Shown here: positions 1 to 5,249 of the stretch, in pieces
Layout of the letters: each line of letters starts with the position of its first letter
Position numbering within the stretch: the first letter of the stretch is position 1
Assembly (NCBI GenBank): GCA_046728035.1
Contig: JBKPDT010000213.1
Location: 1 to 5,309, forward strand
Source: DASRWT01 sp046728035
GTDB taxonomy: Bacteria > Methylomirabilota > Methylomirabilia > Rokubacteriales > CSP1-6
DNA length: 5,309 bases
Direction of reading: 5' to 3'
Notes under the pieces: generated by a model
What the model saw: the letters and a program-made list of their open reading frames with translations, nothing else
What the model was told of the DNA's origin: nothing
Database searches by the model: none
Program-made: the position numbers and the translations under genes

Positions 1-132
1 GCGGGCGGCGCGGTCGCGGTGGACCGTGAGGAGCTGGAGGACGCGCGCTGGTTCGCCGCCGACGCCCTCCCCGATCGGCCCTCACGGCACAGCATCGCGC
101 GCTTCATCCTGGACCACCACGCAGCGCTCTAG
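1..132 (+). CDS. NUDIX hydrolase, NudC-like NADH pyrophosphatase (C-terminal fragment)
   Basis: Only the last 43 codons are present, read in frame 1 up to TAG at 130-132; the start and the NUDIX box lie beyond the left edge. The visible peptide has the pattern E-L-E-D-A-R-W-F (residues 11-18 of the fragment), then a D-A-L-P segment and S-I-A-R-F-I-L near the end. This order, an (E)xARWF strand followed by a proline-containing loop and an SIA(R/H)xLI helix, is what I recall from the C-terminal end of NudC-type NAD(H) pyrophosphatases. That family splits NADH (or NAD-capped RNA) into NMNH and AMP in the cytoplasm. Codon use and base composition match the genes that follow. The next gene begins 27 bases downstream, so the two may be one transcript. 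The catalytic GX5EX7REUXEEXGU box cannot be checked, so another NUDIX subfamily remains possible. Confidence 0.72.
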   Translation, partial: AGGAVAVDREELEDARWFAADALPDRPSRHSIARFILDHHAAL

Positions 133-144
133 CACCCACCACCT

Positions 145-151
145 AAAGGAG
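145..151 (+). promoter_or_regulatory. Ribosome binding site of the RidA-like gene
   Basis: AAAGGAG is a strong Shine-Dalgarno match, 8 bases before the ATG at 160. It fixes that start and is the clearest ribosome binding site in the window. Confidence 0.8.
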
Positions 152-159
152 AGACCGAC

Positions 160-507
160 ATGTCCATCAACCGTCTGAGCGTCGGCCCGCGGCTGTCCGG
201 CGCCGTGATCCATGGCGACACCGTGTATCTCGCCGGCCAGGTCGCGACCGACGCCACCGCCGGCGTCAAGGGCCAGACCGAGCAGATACTCAAGAAGTTC
301 GACGAGCTGCTCGCGGCGGCGGGGTCGAGCAAGGCCAAGCTGCTCTCCGCCACGGTGTGGCTCGCGAACATGGGCTCCTACGACGAGATGAATGCGGCAT
401 GGGACGCCTGGGTGCATCCCGACGGCAAGCCCGCGCGGGCGACGGTGGAGGCACGACTGGCGAGCCCGAAATATCTCGTGGAGATCGCGGGCGTTGCCGC
501 GCGCTGA
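160..507 (+). CDS. RidA family protein (YjgF/YER057c/UK114), YoaB-like
   Basis: This 115-residue protein has the usual length of a single-domain RidA-fold protein, which forms trimers with active sites between subunits. RidA itself hydrolyses reactive 2-aminoacrylate and other enamine/imine intermediates released by PLP enzymes. Hallmarks are V-I-H-G-D-T-V-Y-L-A-G-Q (16-27), the S-A-T-V-W-L strand (63-68), M-N-A-A-W-D-A-W (77-84) and P-A-R-A-T-V-E (91-97). R93 aligns with Arg105 and E108 with Glu120 of E. coli RidA, as I align them by eye, so the deaminase-critical arginine is present. The MNxAWDAWV stretch and the P-K-Y-x-V-E-I ending (103-109) are closer to E. coli YoaB than to RidA, so the exact substrate is uncertain. 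It probably shares a transcript with the NudC-like gene before it. The start is fixed by the strong ribosome binding site. Confidence 0.92.
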   Translation: MSINRLSVGPRLSGAVIHGDTVYLAGQVATDATAGVKGQTEQILKKFDELLAAAGSSKAKLLSATVWLANMGSYDEMNAAWDAWVHPDGKPARATVEARLASPKYLVEIAGVAAR

Positions 508-522
508 CGGCGGAGCGCGGCA
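495..522 (+). other. GC-rich hairpin over the stop codon of the RidA-like gene
   Basis: TGCCGCGC (495-502) and GCGCGGCA (515-522) are perfect reverse complements around a 12-base loop that contains the TGA stop. It could stabilise the 3' end of the transcript. No T-run follows, so it is not a canonical intrinsic terminator, and in DNA this GC-rich an 8-bp stem can occur by chance. Confidence 0.3.
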
Positions 523-524
523 CC

Positions 525-563
525 GTGTAACAGTGTAAGAGTTACGTTACGGAGAATGTAACA
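525..563. repeat. GTAAC/GTTAC repeat cluster, candidate activator binding region
   Basis: Two tandem octamers, GTGTAACA (525-532) and GTGTAAGA (533-540), are followed by two tandem GTTAC units (541-545 and 546-550) and then GTAAC (558-562). GTTAC is the reverse complement of GTAAC, so the cluster also contains inverted pairs: 527-531 with 541-545 (9-base spacer), and 546-550 with 558-562 (7-base spacer). The segment is clearly more AT-rich than its surroundings. It lies about 120-157 bases upstream of the start site implied by the sigma-54-like promoter at 656-671, the usual range for an enhancer bound by an NtrC-type activator. The repeats are seen directly; the binding role is inferred. Confidence 0.45.
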
Positions 564-620
564 AATTCTTGAGTGATGGAGGGGGACGACATCGCGACCG
601 TTGTGCCCGCTCTGACACGA

Positions 621-638
621 ATAGGTTCGACCACCTAT
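621..638. promoter_or_regulatory. Perfect inverted repeat ATAGGT-N6-ACCTAT, possible operator
   Basis: ATAGGT (621-626) and ACCTAT (633-638) are exact reverse complements with a 6-base spacer, sized for a dimeric DNA-binding protein. The repeat sits about 18-35 bases upstream of the -24 element of the sigma-54-like promoter. The half-sites point the opposite way from a lux box (ACCT...AGGT), so it is not called one. A role is inferred only from symmetry and position. Confidence 0.3.
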
Positions 639-655
639 GAATCGGCAGTCGTGGG

Positions 656-671
656 TGGCACGGAGTCTGCT
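656..671 (+). promoter_or_regulatory. Sigma-54 (RpoN) type -24/-12 promoter for the acyltransferase gene
   Basis: TGGCACG at 656-662, four spacer bases, then CTGCT at 667-671 match the RpoN consensus TGGCACG-N4-TTGCW at every fixed position except one (C for the first T). The invariant GG (657-658) and GC (669-670) are correctly spaced. Transcription would start near 682, leaving only about 4 bases before the ATG at 686. That is a real difficulty: the message would be nearly leaderless, or translation starts a little downstream (for example TTG at 695). RpoN control fits the family, since PEP-CTERM/exosortase genes are known to depend on RpoN and the activator PrsR in some bacteria. Confidence 0.5.
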
Positions 672-685
672 GCCAGAGGGCCGCA

Positions 686-1387
686 ATGGCCACTTTGCTC
701 GAGACTCCGCGACGATTCACTTCGCCCGCTCCTGATGCCGCCCTCCATGGAATGCAGCGCCTTCGGTACGAAGTCTATTGCCTCGAGCAGCGCTTCGTGG
801 ATGCCGCGCGCTGCACGGACGGGCGCGAGACCGATGAATATGACCCCTATGCGATACACTTCGCGGCGGCCACCGATCGCGGTGAGATCGTCGCGACCCT
901 GCGACTAGTGCTGGACTCGCCGCTGCGCTTTCCCCTCGAGCGCCACGCCCGAGGGCTGCTCGACGACCGGCCCAGTGGAGAGCGGGCGCGCACCGGCGAG
1001 ATCTCGCGCCTCATCATCGCCCCGCGCTATCGCTCCGCCACCATCCGCGAGCCGCTGATCCTGTTCGGCCTCTTCCGCCACCTCTACGAGGAAGCGTGGC
1101 GGATGGGCCTGGACTATCTGGTCGCGGCCATGGAAGGGAAGCTCGCGCGGCTGCTCCGGCGGCTGGGCTTCCACTTCGCACCGCTCGGCGAGCCCATCAG
1201 CTATTTCGGCCAGGTGACGCCGTACGGCGCCTCCCTCGCGGCGATGCGGCCCGGCTACAAGCGCATCCTCGCCTATCAGCGGAGCTGGGTGGGGGGCGGG
1301 CGGCCACCGTTCCGCTACTTCCGCGTGAGCTCGGACCGCCTCGCTGCCGGCCGCGTCGCAGAGCAAGTCCGGCGCGACTGCGCCTAG
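686..1387 (+). CDS. PEP-CTERM/exosortase system-associated acyltransferase (FeeM/autoinducer synthase-like GNAT)
   Basis: The 233-residue protein belongs to the GNAT superfamily branch that includes LuxI-type autoinducer synthases and FeeM N-acyl amino acid synthases. In order: L-R-Y-E-V-Y-C-L-E-Q-R-F (26-37), an acidic E-T-D-E-Y-D-P-Y-A-I-H-F block (48-59), the core strand G-E-I-V-A-T-L-R-L-V (66-75), G-E-I-S-R-L-I-I-A-P-R-Y-R (104-116), and L-G-F-H-F-A-P-L-G-E-P-I-S-Y-F-G (160-175). This layout and length match the exosortase-associated acyltransferase family (TIGR03694, from memory), whose members sit in or near exosortase/EPS loci and probably join a fatty acyl chain to an amino acid or amine. 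The substrate is unknown. A weak AGAGGG (675-680) precedes the ATG. A start at M23 (752) would leave almost nothing before LRYEVYC, so 686 is preferred. No exosortase or PEP-CTERM protein is in the window. It is convergent with the amidohydrolase and overlaps it by 4 bases. Confidence 0.82.
   Translation: MATLLETPRRFTSPAPDAALHGMQRLRYEVYCLEQRFVDAARCTDGRETDEYDPYAIHFAAATDRGEIVATLRLVLDSPLRFPLERHARGLLDDRPSGERARTGEISRLIIAPRYRSATIREPLILFGLFRHLYEEAWRMGLDYLVAAMEGKLARLLRRLGFHFAPLGEPISYFGQVTPYGASLAAMRPGYKRILAYQRSWVGGGRPPFRYFRVSSDRLAAGRVAEQVRRDCA
1384..1387. other. Shared palindromic CTAG stop of two convergent genes
   Basis: The acyltransferase ends with TAG at 1385-1387 and the amidohydrolase with TAG on the opposite strand at 1386-1384. 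The palindrome CTAG supplies both stops, leaving no room for a terminator between the genes. Confidence 0.9.
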
Positions 1388-2970
1388 GCCTCGCGCCGGA
1401 AGACGATCTCGCCGCCCACCATCGTCAGGGTGGGCGTGATGTCCTTGATGGCCGCCTCCGCACACGTGAACACGTCGTCGGACAGCGCGATGAGGTCGGC
1501 GCGCTTGCCCGCCTCGAGAGTCCCCAGCTCCGCGTCCTGGTGCCCGGCCTCGGCGTTCCACGCGGTGAAGGACCGCACCGCCTCCGCCCGCGTCATCCGC
1601 TGCTCGGGCTGCCAGCCGCGGTCGTCTCCAGAGCGCGGCCGGCGTGCCACCGCCGCGTAGATGCCGTGAAAGGGATTGGGATCCTCGACCGGGAAATCCG
1701 AGCCTCCCGCGATGCGCACGCCGGTTTCGAGTAGCGAGCGCCAGGCGTACGCCCCCGGCAGCCGCTCCGTACCGAGGCGCGCTTCCGCCCACGGCATGTC
1801 GGAGGTGCAGTGGGTCGCCTGCATGCTCGGTATCACGCCGAGGGACGCGAAGCGTCCGATGTCGCGCTCGGCGAGGATCTGGGCGTGCTCGACGCGGAGC
1901 CGGAGGGCCCGCGCCCCCGCCTGCTCGCCCAGCACGCGCTCGAAGGCGTCGAGCACGAGGGTGTTGGCCCGGTCGCCGATGGCGTGCACGCACACCTGAA
2001 AGCCGCGCGCGGCCGCCTCCGCGGTGAGCCGGTACAACTCATCGGGCGGGATGAGCACGAGGCCGGTGTTCTCGGGATCGTCGCAGTAGGGATGGTGCAG
2101 GGCCGCCCCCCGCGATCCCAGCGCGCCGTCGCACATGAGCTTGAGCGCGCGGATCTCGACGCGGCCGTCGCCCATCGTCTCGGGACCGAGCGCGCGGTAG
2201 CGCGCCCACGCGGCCTCGTCGTGGCCCGCCACCGCCACGTAGTTGCGGAAGGGAAATTGCCCGCGCTCGACGAGCCGCCGGTACGCGGCGAGAGCCCGGA
2301 GATCCGCGCCCATCTCGTGGATGCCGGTGAGCCCCTTGGCGAGGCACTCGGCGATGGCCTCGCGCACCGCCTGGTCGAAGCGGGCCTCGTCCGGCGGCGG
2401 CTGGACGCGCTGGACGAGGCGCTGCGCGGCGTCCACGAGGAGGCCAGTGGGCTCGCCGCGCGCGTCGCGGACGACGACACCGCCGGCTGGATCCAGCGTG
2501 TGGCGCGTGATCTCGGAGACGCGCAGGGCGGCGGAGTTGACCCAGGTTGCGTGCCCGTCGATTCGCACGAGGGCAACCGGATGATCGGGCGCGGTGCGGT
2601 CGAGGGAGGCGCGGGAGGGGAAGGCCCTGCCGGGCCAGAGGTTCTGATCCCAGCCGCGTCCACCGACCCACTGCCCGCGCGGAAGGCGCGCGGCGGTTTC
2701 CCCGACGAGCCGGGCGATGGCCTCCTCGGAGGTGAGAGCGCCGGCGTCGAGGGTGAACCGCCCGCGCGCCAGGTGCATCAGGTGCGCGTGCGCGTCCACG
2801 AGGCCGGGCAGCACCGCGCGGCCCCCGAGGTCGAGCACGGCCTCGCCGGCGGGGGGATTGATGTCGGCGCGACGGCCGCAGAAGGCGATCCGGCCGTCCC
2901 TGATGACGAGCGAATCGGCGACCGTCCCACGGGCGTCCAGCGTGTGGACCCGGGCATTGGTGAGGAGCAT
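1384..2970 (-). CDS. YtcJ-type metal-dependent amidohydrolase (amidohydrolase family 3)
   Basis: The 528-residue protein has a normal length for YtcJ/NfdA-like hydrolases, which cleave C-N bonds of amides, formamides or related compounds using divalent metal in a TIM barrel flanked by a beta-sandwich. It opens with the sandwich strand M-L-L-T-N-A-R-V-H-T. The metal-binding H-A-H follows at 61-63 (G-L-V-D-A-H-A-H-L), then G-W-D-Q-N-L-W (106-112), D-G-H-A-T-W-V-N-S-A-A-L (138-149), K-L-M-C-D-G-A-L-G-S-R-G (277-288), H329 in C-V-H-A-I-G-D-R-A, H362 in R-V-E-H-A-Q, and D425 in G-G-S-D-F-P-V-E. All expected ligands are present, so it should be active; the substrate cannot be read from sequence. 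The frame stays open upstream to an ATG at 3261, but those 97 residues lack family character and overlap the MFS gene, so ATG at 2968-2970 is chosen. No signal peptide is seen, so it is probably cytoplasmic. Confidence 0.93.
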   Translation of the reverse strand: MLLTNARVHTLDARGTVADSLVIRDGRIAFCGRRADINPPAGEAVLDLGGRAVLPGLVDAHAHLMHLARGRFTLDAGALTSEEAIARLVGETAARLPRGQWVGGRGWDQNLWPGRAFPSRASLDRTAPDHPVALVRIDGHATWVNSAALRVSEITRHTLDPAGGVVVRDARGEPTGLLVDAAQRLVQRVQPPPDEARFDQAVREAIAECLAKGLTGIHEMGADLRALAAYRRLVERGQFPFRNYVAVAGHDEAAWARYRALGPETMGDGRVEIRALKLMCDGALGSRGAALHHPYCDDPENTGLVLIPPDELYRLTAEAAARGFQVCVHAIGDRANTLVLDAFERVLGEQAGARALRLRVEHAQILAERDIGRFASLGVIPSMQATHCTSDMPWAEARLGTERLPGAYAWRSLLETGVRIAGGSDFPVEDPNPFHGIYAAVARRPRSGDDRGWQPEQRMTRAEAVRSFTAWNAEAGHQDAELGTLEAGKRADLIALSDDVFTCAEAAIKDITPTLTMVGGEIVFRREA

Positions 2971-3046
2971 GGGGCCGATGATGGGGCGGCGGCCCCGACT
3001 AGGCAACCCCGCCCGCCGTCCCGGGGTAGTATGCTGGGGGCCCGAC
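2971..3046. promoter_or_regulatory. Divergent intergenic region between amidohydrolase and MFS genes
   Basis: This 76-base gap must drive at least the amidohydrolase. On the minus strand, TTGCCT (3006-3001) and CATCAT (2983-2978) are separated by 17 bases, each matching 4 of 6 positions of the sigma-70 -35 and -10 boxes. The implied start at about 2971-2970 falls on the amidohydrolase ATG, which also lacks a Shine-Dalgarno, so a leaderless transcript is conceivable. The gap also holds GGGGCC (2971-2976) and GGCCCC (2991-2996) as an inverted repeat. No convincing promoter is seen for the MFS gene. Box matches this weak can be chance. Confidence 0.3.
3036..3040 (+). promoter_or_regulatory. G-rich Shine-Dalgarno-like site deciding the MFS start
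   Basis: GGGGG lies 6 bases before GTG at 3047. The other in-frame GTG candidates, at 3068 and 3128, have no such sequence ahead of them. The nearby ATG at 3031 is in another frame and does not lead into the transporter. Confidence 0.4.
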
Positions 3047-4354
3047 GTGACAACCGCTCCGCCGACCGTGACCGCGACCGCTTGCGATTCTACGGACGAC
3101 CACGTCCCGCACCGATTGCGCCACAACGTGGTCGCGCTGGGGCTGGACTTCGGCCTGTTCCTCGTCGGCCTCTCATTCGCCGGCCAGGCCACCATCCTGC
3201 CCGCCTTCGCCGCGCACCTGGGCGCCCCGAACGTGCTGATCGGCGCCATCCCCGCCCTCATGACGGTCGGCTGGTATCTGCCGCCCCTCTTCGTCGCGGG
3301 CTACACCGAGTCGCTCGCGCGCAAGCTGCCGTTCCTCCTCCGCTACACGGTCTGGGAGCGCGCGCCCTACCTGGTCCTCGCGGTGGTGGCCTTCGCGCTC
3401 GCCGACCGGGCGCCCGGGCTCTCGCTCGGCGTCGTGCTCGCCATGTTGCTCGTCATGGCGGGGACGGGTGGCGTCCTCATGCCCGCGTGGATGGACGTGG
3501 TGGGCCGCGCGATCCCGACCACGCTGCGCGGCCGCTTCTTCGCGATCTCGAGCATGTCGGCGGGGATCGCCGGGCTCGGGGCCGGGCTCGTCACCGCGTG
3601 GCTCCTGTCGTCGGTGCCGGCCCCGCGGAGCTACGGCATCTGCTTCCTCTTCACCGCGCTCTTCATGGCGCTGTCCTACGTCGCGCTCGCCAGCGTGAGC
3701 GAGCCGCCCGGGCCGCCCGCCGTGCCCATCACCTCGCTTCGACACCGCCTCCGGCGCATCCCCGCGCTCCTTCGTGACGACCGGAACCTCGCCTGGTACC
3801 TCGCCGCGCGCGTCTTGGCCTCGGTGGGCGCGGTGGCGGGCGGGTTCTATACCGTGTATGCCCTCACCGTGCTCGCGGCGCCCGCCTGGCAGGCGGGGGT
3901 CTTCACCACCACCATCATCGTGGGCAAGCTCGTGGGGGACGCCCTCCTCGGCTGGGTGGCCGATCGCGTGGGTCACCGCGCTGTCCTCATCGTGGGGGTG
4001 GCGGCGACGGTGCTCGCCAACGTCCTCGCCCTCACCGCGGGCTCGGCGGAAGCGCTCGGGGTGGTCTTCGCCCTGGTGGGCGTCCAGTTCGCCTCGCAGA
4101 ACGTGTCCGGCCTCAACGTGCTTCTCGAGTTTGCGCCGTCAGTAGCCGAGCGCCCCACCTATATCGGGCTCGGTCTCACTACGGTGGCGCCGGCGGCCTT
4201 CGCGGCCCCGCTCGTCGCCGGCCTCGCCGCCGACGTCTGGGGTTTCCGGTCGGTGTTCGTCGCGGCGGGCCTGTGCGGACTCGTTGCCCTCGCGTTGCTG
4301 ATCGGTCGTGTCCGCGATCCGCGCCACCGGGGGGAGGTTCGCCTTGCCGCCTGA
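3047..4354 (+). CDS. Major facilitator superfamily (MFS) transporter
   Basis: From GTG at 3047 this encodes 435 residues, typical of a 12-helix MFS carrier. About 28 polar residues come first. Hydrophobic segments then fall near 29-50, 62-84, 105-120, 127-148, 167-190, 195-216, 252-276, 282-303, 311-331, 334-352, 371-395 and 399-421, with a charged loop (about 218-250) between the halves. G-D-A-L-L-G-W-V-A-D-R-V-G-H-R (297-311) is a good MFS motif A between helices 8 and 9. The equivalent loop after helix 2 is degenerate (Y-T-E-S-L-A-R-K-L-P), and M-P-A-W-M-D at 145-150 followed by L-R-G-R-F-F (160-165) is typical of one uncharacterised MFS group. It should be an inner-membrane, ion-coupled carrier; substrate and direction are unknown. 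The frame is open much further upstream, but that part is antisense to the amidohydrolase. It is divergent from that gene, and the SoxYZ gene follows after 52 bases. Confidence 0.9.
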   Translation: MTTAPPTVTATACDSTDDHVPHRLRHNVVALGLDFGLFLVGLSFAGQATILPAFAAHLGAPNVLIGAIPALMTVGWYLPPLFVAGYTESLARKLPFLLRYTVWERAPYLVLAVVAFALADRAPGLSLGVVLAMLLVMAGTGGVLMPAWMDVVGRAIPTTLRGRFFAISSMSAGIAGLGAGLVTAWLLSSVPAPRSYGICFLFTALFMALSYVALASVSEPPGPPAVPITSLRHRLRRIPALLRDDRNLAWYLAARVLASVGAVAGGFYTVYALTVLAAPAWQAGVFTTTIIVGKLVGDALLGWVADRVGHRAVLIVGVAATVLANVLALTAGSAEALGVVFALVGVQFASQNVSGLNVLLEFAPSVAERPTYIGLGLTTVAPAAFAAPLVAGLAADVWGFRSVFVAAGLCGLVALALLIGRVRDPRHRGEVRLAA

Positions 4355-4406
4355 CGGCCGCCTCCGGTGGCAAAGACGTCGGCGCGGGAGTACACCTGAA
4401 AGAGAC

Positions 4407-5180
4407 ATGAGGAAGCCGGTCGATCGGACGCGGCGCGCCCTTCTCCTGGGAGGGCTGTGGGGGGGAGGGCTCTGGCTTGTCGCACCGCGGCCGCACGCGT
4501 GGGCCCAGGGCGCGCTCGAGCGCGAGCACGCGCCGCGCCTCGAGATGCCGATCATCGCCGAGGACTCCGCCGCCGTCCCCATCCAGGTGTCGGTGGACCA
4601 TCCCATGGAGCCGGATCACTTCATCCGCTCCATCGAGGTCACGCTGGACAAGGACCCGGTGCCCTGGAAGGGCAAGTTCAACTTCACGCCGGCCAACGGC
4701 CGCGCCTGGGCCGCTTTCACGATCCGCTCGGGCGCGGGCGGGCTCGTCCGGGCGGTAGCGGAGTGCTCCCGGCATGGGCGCTTCACCGGCACGCGTGAGG
4801 TCCGGGTCGCCGAGGGTGGCTGCGCCACCGGGGGCGCGCCGGTGGACCGCGCGCGCATGGGCAGCCCCCAGCTCCGGCTGCCGGGCTCCGTGCGCGCCGG
4901 CCAGATCGTCGAGGCCAAGACCAAGGTCGACCACGACTCGCACACCGGCCTCGTGCTCAAGGGCGGGAAGCACGTGCGCGAGCAGCCCGAATTCTACGTG
5001 AAGGACATGCTCGTCTACCTCGACGGCGAGAAGATCAGCGAGTTTCAGATGGGGTCGGCCATCAGCGCCAATCCCCTCATCCGCTTCCCACTCAAGATCA
5101 CGAAGAGCGGCACCGTCCGCGTGGTCTTCGTGAACAGCGAGGGCCAGCGCTGGGAGACCTCCCAGCCCGTCCGCGTCTAG
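4407..5180 (+). CDS. Tat-exported SoxYZ fusion, quinoprotein dehydrogenase-associated SoxYZ-like carrier
   Basis: The 257-residue protein joins a SoxY domain to a SoxZ domain. It opens with a twin-arginine signal: T-R-R-A-L-L-L (8-14), a hydrophobic stretch, and a likely cleavage after A-W-A (31-33). The SoxY part (about 45-143) ends with V-R-V-A-E-G-G-C-A-T-G-G; C139 sits where the substrate-binding cysteine of SoxY's GGCGG arm would be. The SoxZ part (about 152-257) runs from G-S-P-Q-L-R-L-P to S-A-I-S-A-N-P-L-I-R-F (217-227) and S-Q-P-V-R-V. In thiosulfate oxidation, separate SoxY and SoxZ form a periplasmic carrier that holds sulfur on that cysteine. Fusions of this size (family TIGR04557, from memory) are found beside PQQ-dependent alcohol dehydrogenases, with no proven role. 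A start at 4308 would add 33 residues ahead of the Tat signal, so ATG 4407 is chosen; the ribosome site is poor (GAAAGAG, 4398-4404). It may share the MFS transcript. Confidence 0.88.
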   Translation: MRKPVDRTRRALLLGGLWGGGLWLVAPRPHAWAQGALEREHAPRLEMPIIAEDSAAVPIQVSVDHPMEPDHFIRSIEVTLDKDPVPWKGKFNFTPANGRAWAAFTIRSGAGGLVRAVAECSRHGRFTGTREVRVAEGGCATGGAPVDRARMGSPQLRLPGSVRAGQIVEAKTKVDHDSHTGLVLKGGKHVREQPEFYVKDMLVYLDGEKISEFQMGSAISANPLIRFPLKITKSGTVRVVFVNSEGQRWETSQPVRV

Positions 5181-5205
5181 CAAGCGGCTGAAAAAGGCCC
5201 ATCCG

Positions 5206-5240
5206 CGTCGTTGGCGCCCTCGGCCGCACGCACAACGACG
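5206..5240. repeat. Hairpin after the SoxYZ gene, possible half of a larger intergenic element
   Basis: CGTCGTTG (5206-5213) and CAACGACG (5233-5240) are perfect reverse complements around a 19-base GC-rich loop. Just upstream, 5187-5202 begins GCTGAAAAAGG. Read on the minus strand this gives CCTTTTTCAGC, a T-run of the kind that ends an intrinsic terminator for a gene arriving from the right. The matching arm that would complete such a structure is not present before the homopolymer tail. Terminator or REP-like function is inferred. Confidence 0.4.
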
Positions 5241-5249
5241 AGCGCAGCC

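Noticed and set aside
495..522. Intrinsic terminator after the RidA-like gene
   Set aside because: The stem is perfect but overlaps the stop codon and has no T-run, so it is listed only as a hairpin.
621..638. lux-box reading of the inverted repeat near a LuxI-like gene
   Set aside because: The half-sites are oriented AGGT...ACCT rather than ACCT...AGGT, and the central bases do not fit. No LuxR-type regulator is in the window.
905..1993. A 362-codon minus-strand frame across the acyltransferase and the amidohydrolase 3' end
   Set aside because: It overlaps two well-supported genes and has a low-complexity Arg/Ala-rich composition with no domain.
3031..3033. ATG close to the MFS gene as its start
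   Set aside because: It is in a different frame from the transporter. GTG at 3047 is in frame and has a G-rich site ahead.
1810..3777. A 655-codon open frame on the + strand, plus several other long overlapping frames
   Set aside because: It is antisense to the amidohydrolase and then out of frame with the MFS gene. Its product is rich in Arg, Ala, Gly and Pro with no recognisable domain, as expected for shadow frames in DNA of about 70% GC.
4368..4384. Possible sigma-54 promoter upstream of the SoxYZ gene (TGGCA ... GGCG)
   Set aside because: The GG-to-GC spacing is off by one base and the rest of the -24 and -12 boxes match poorly.
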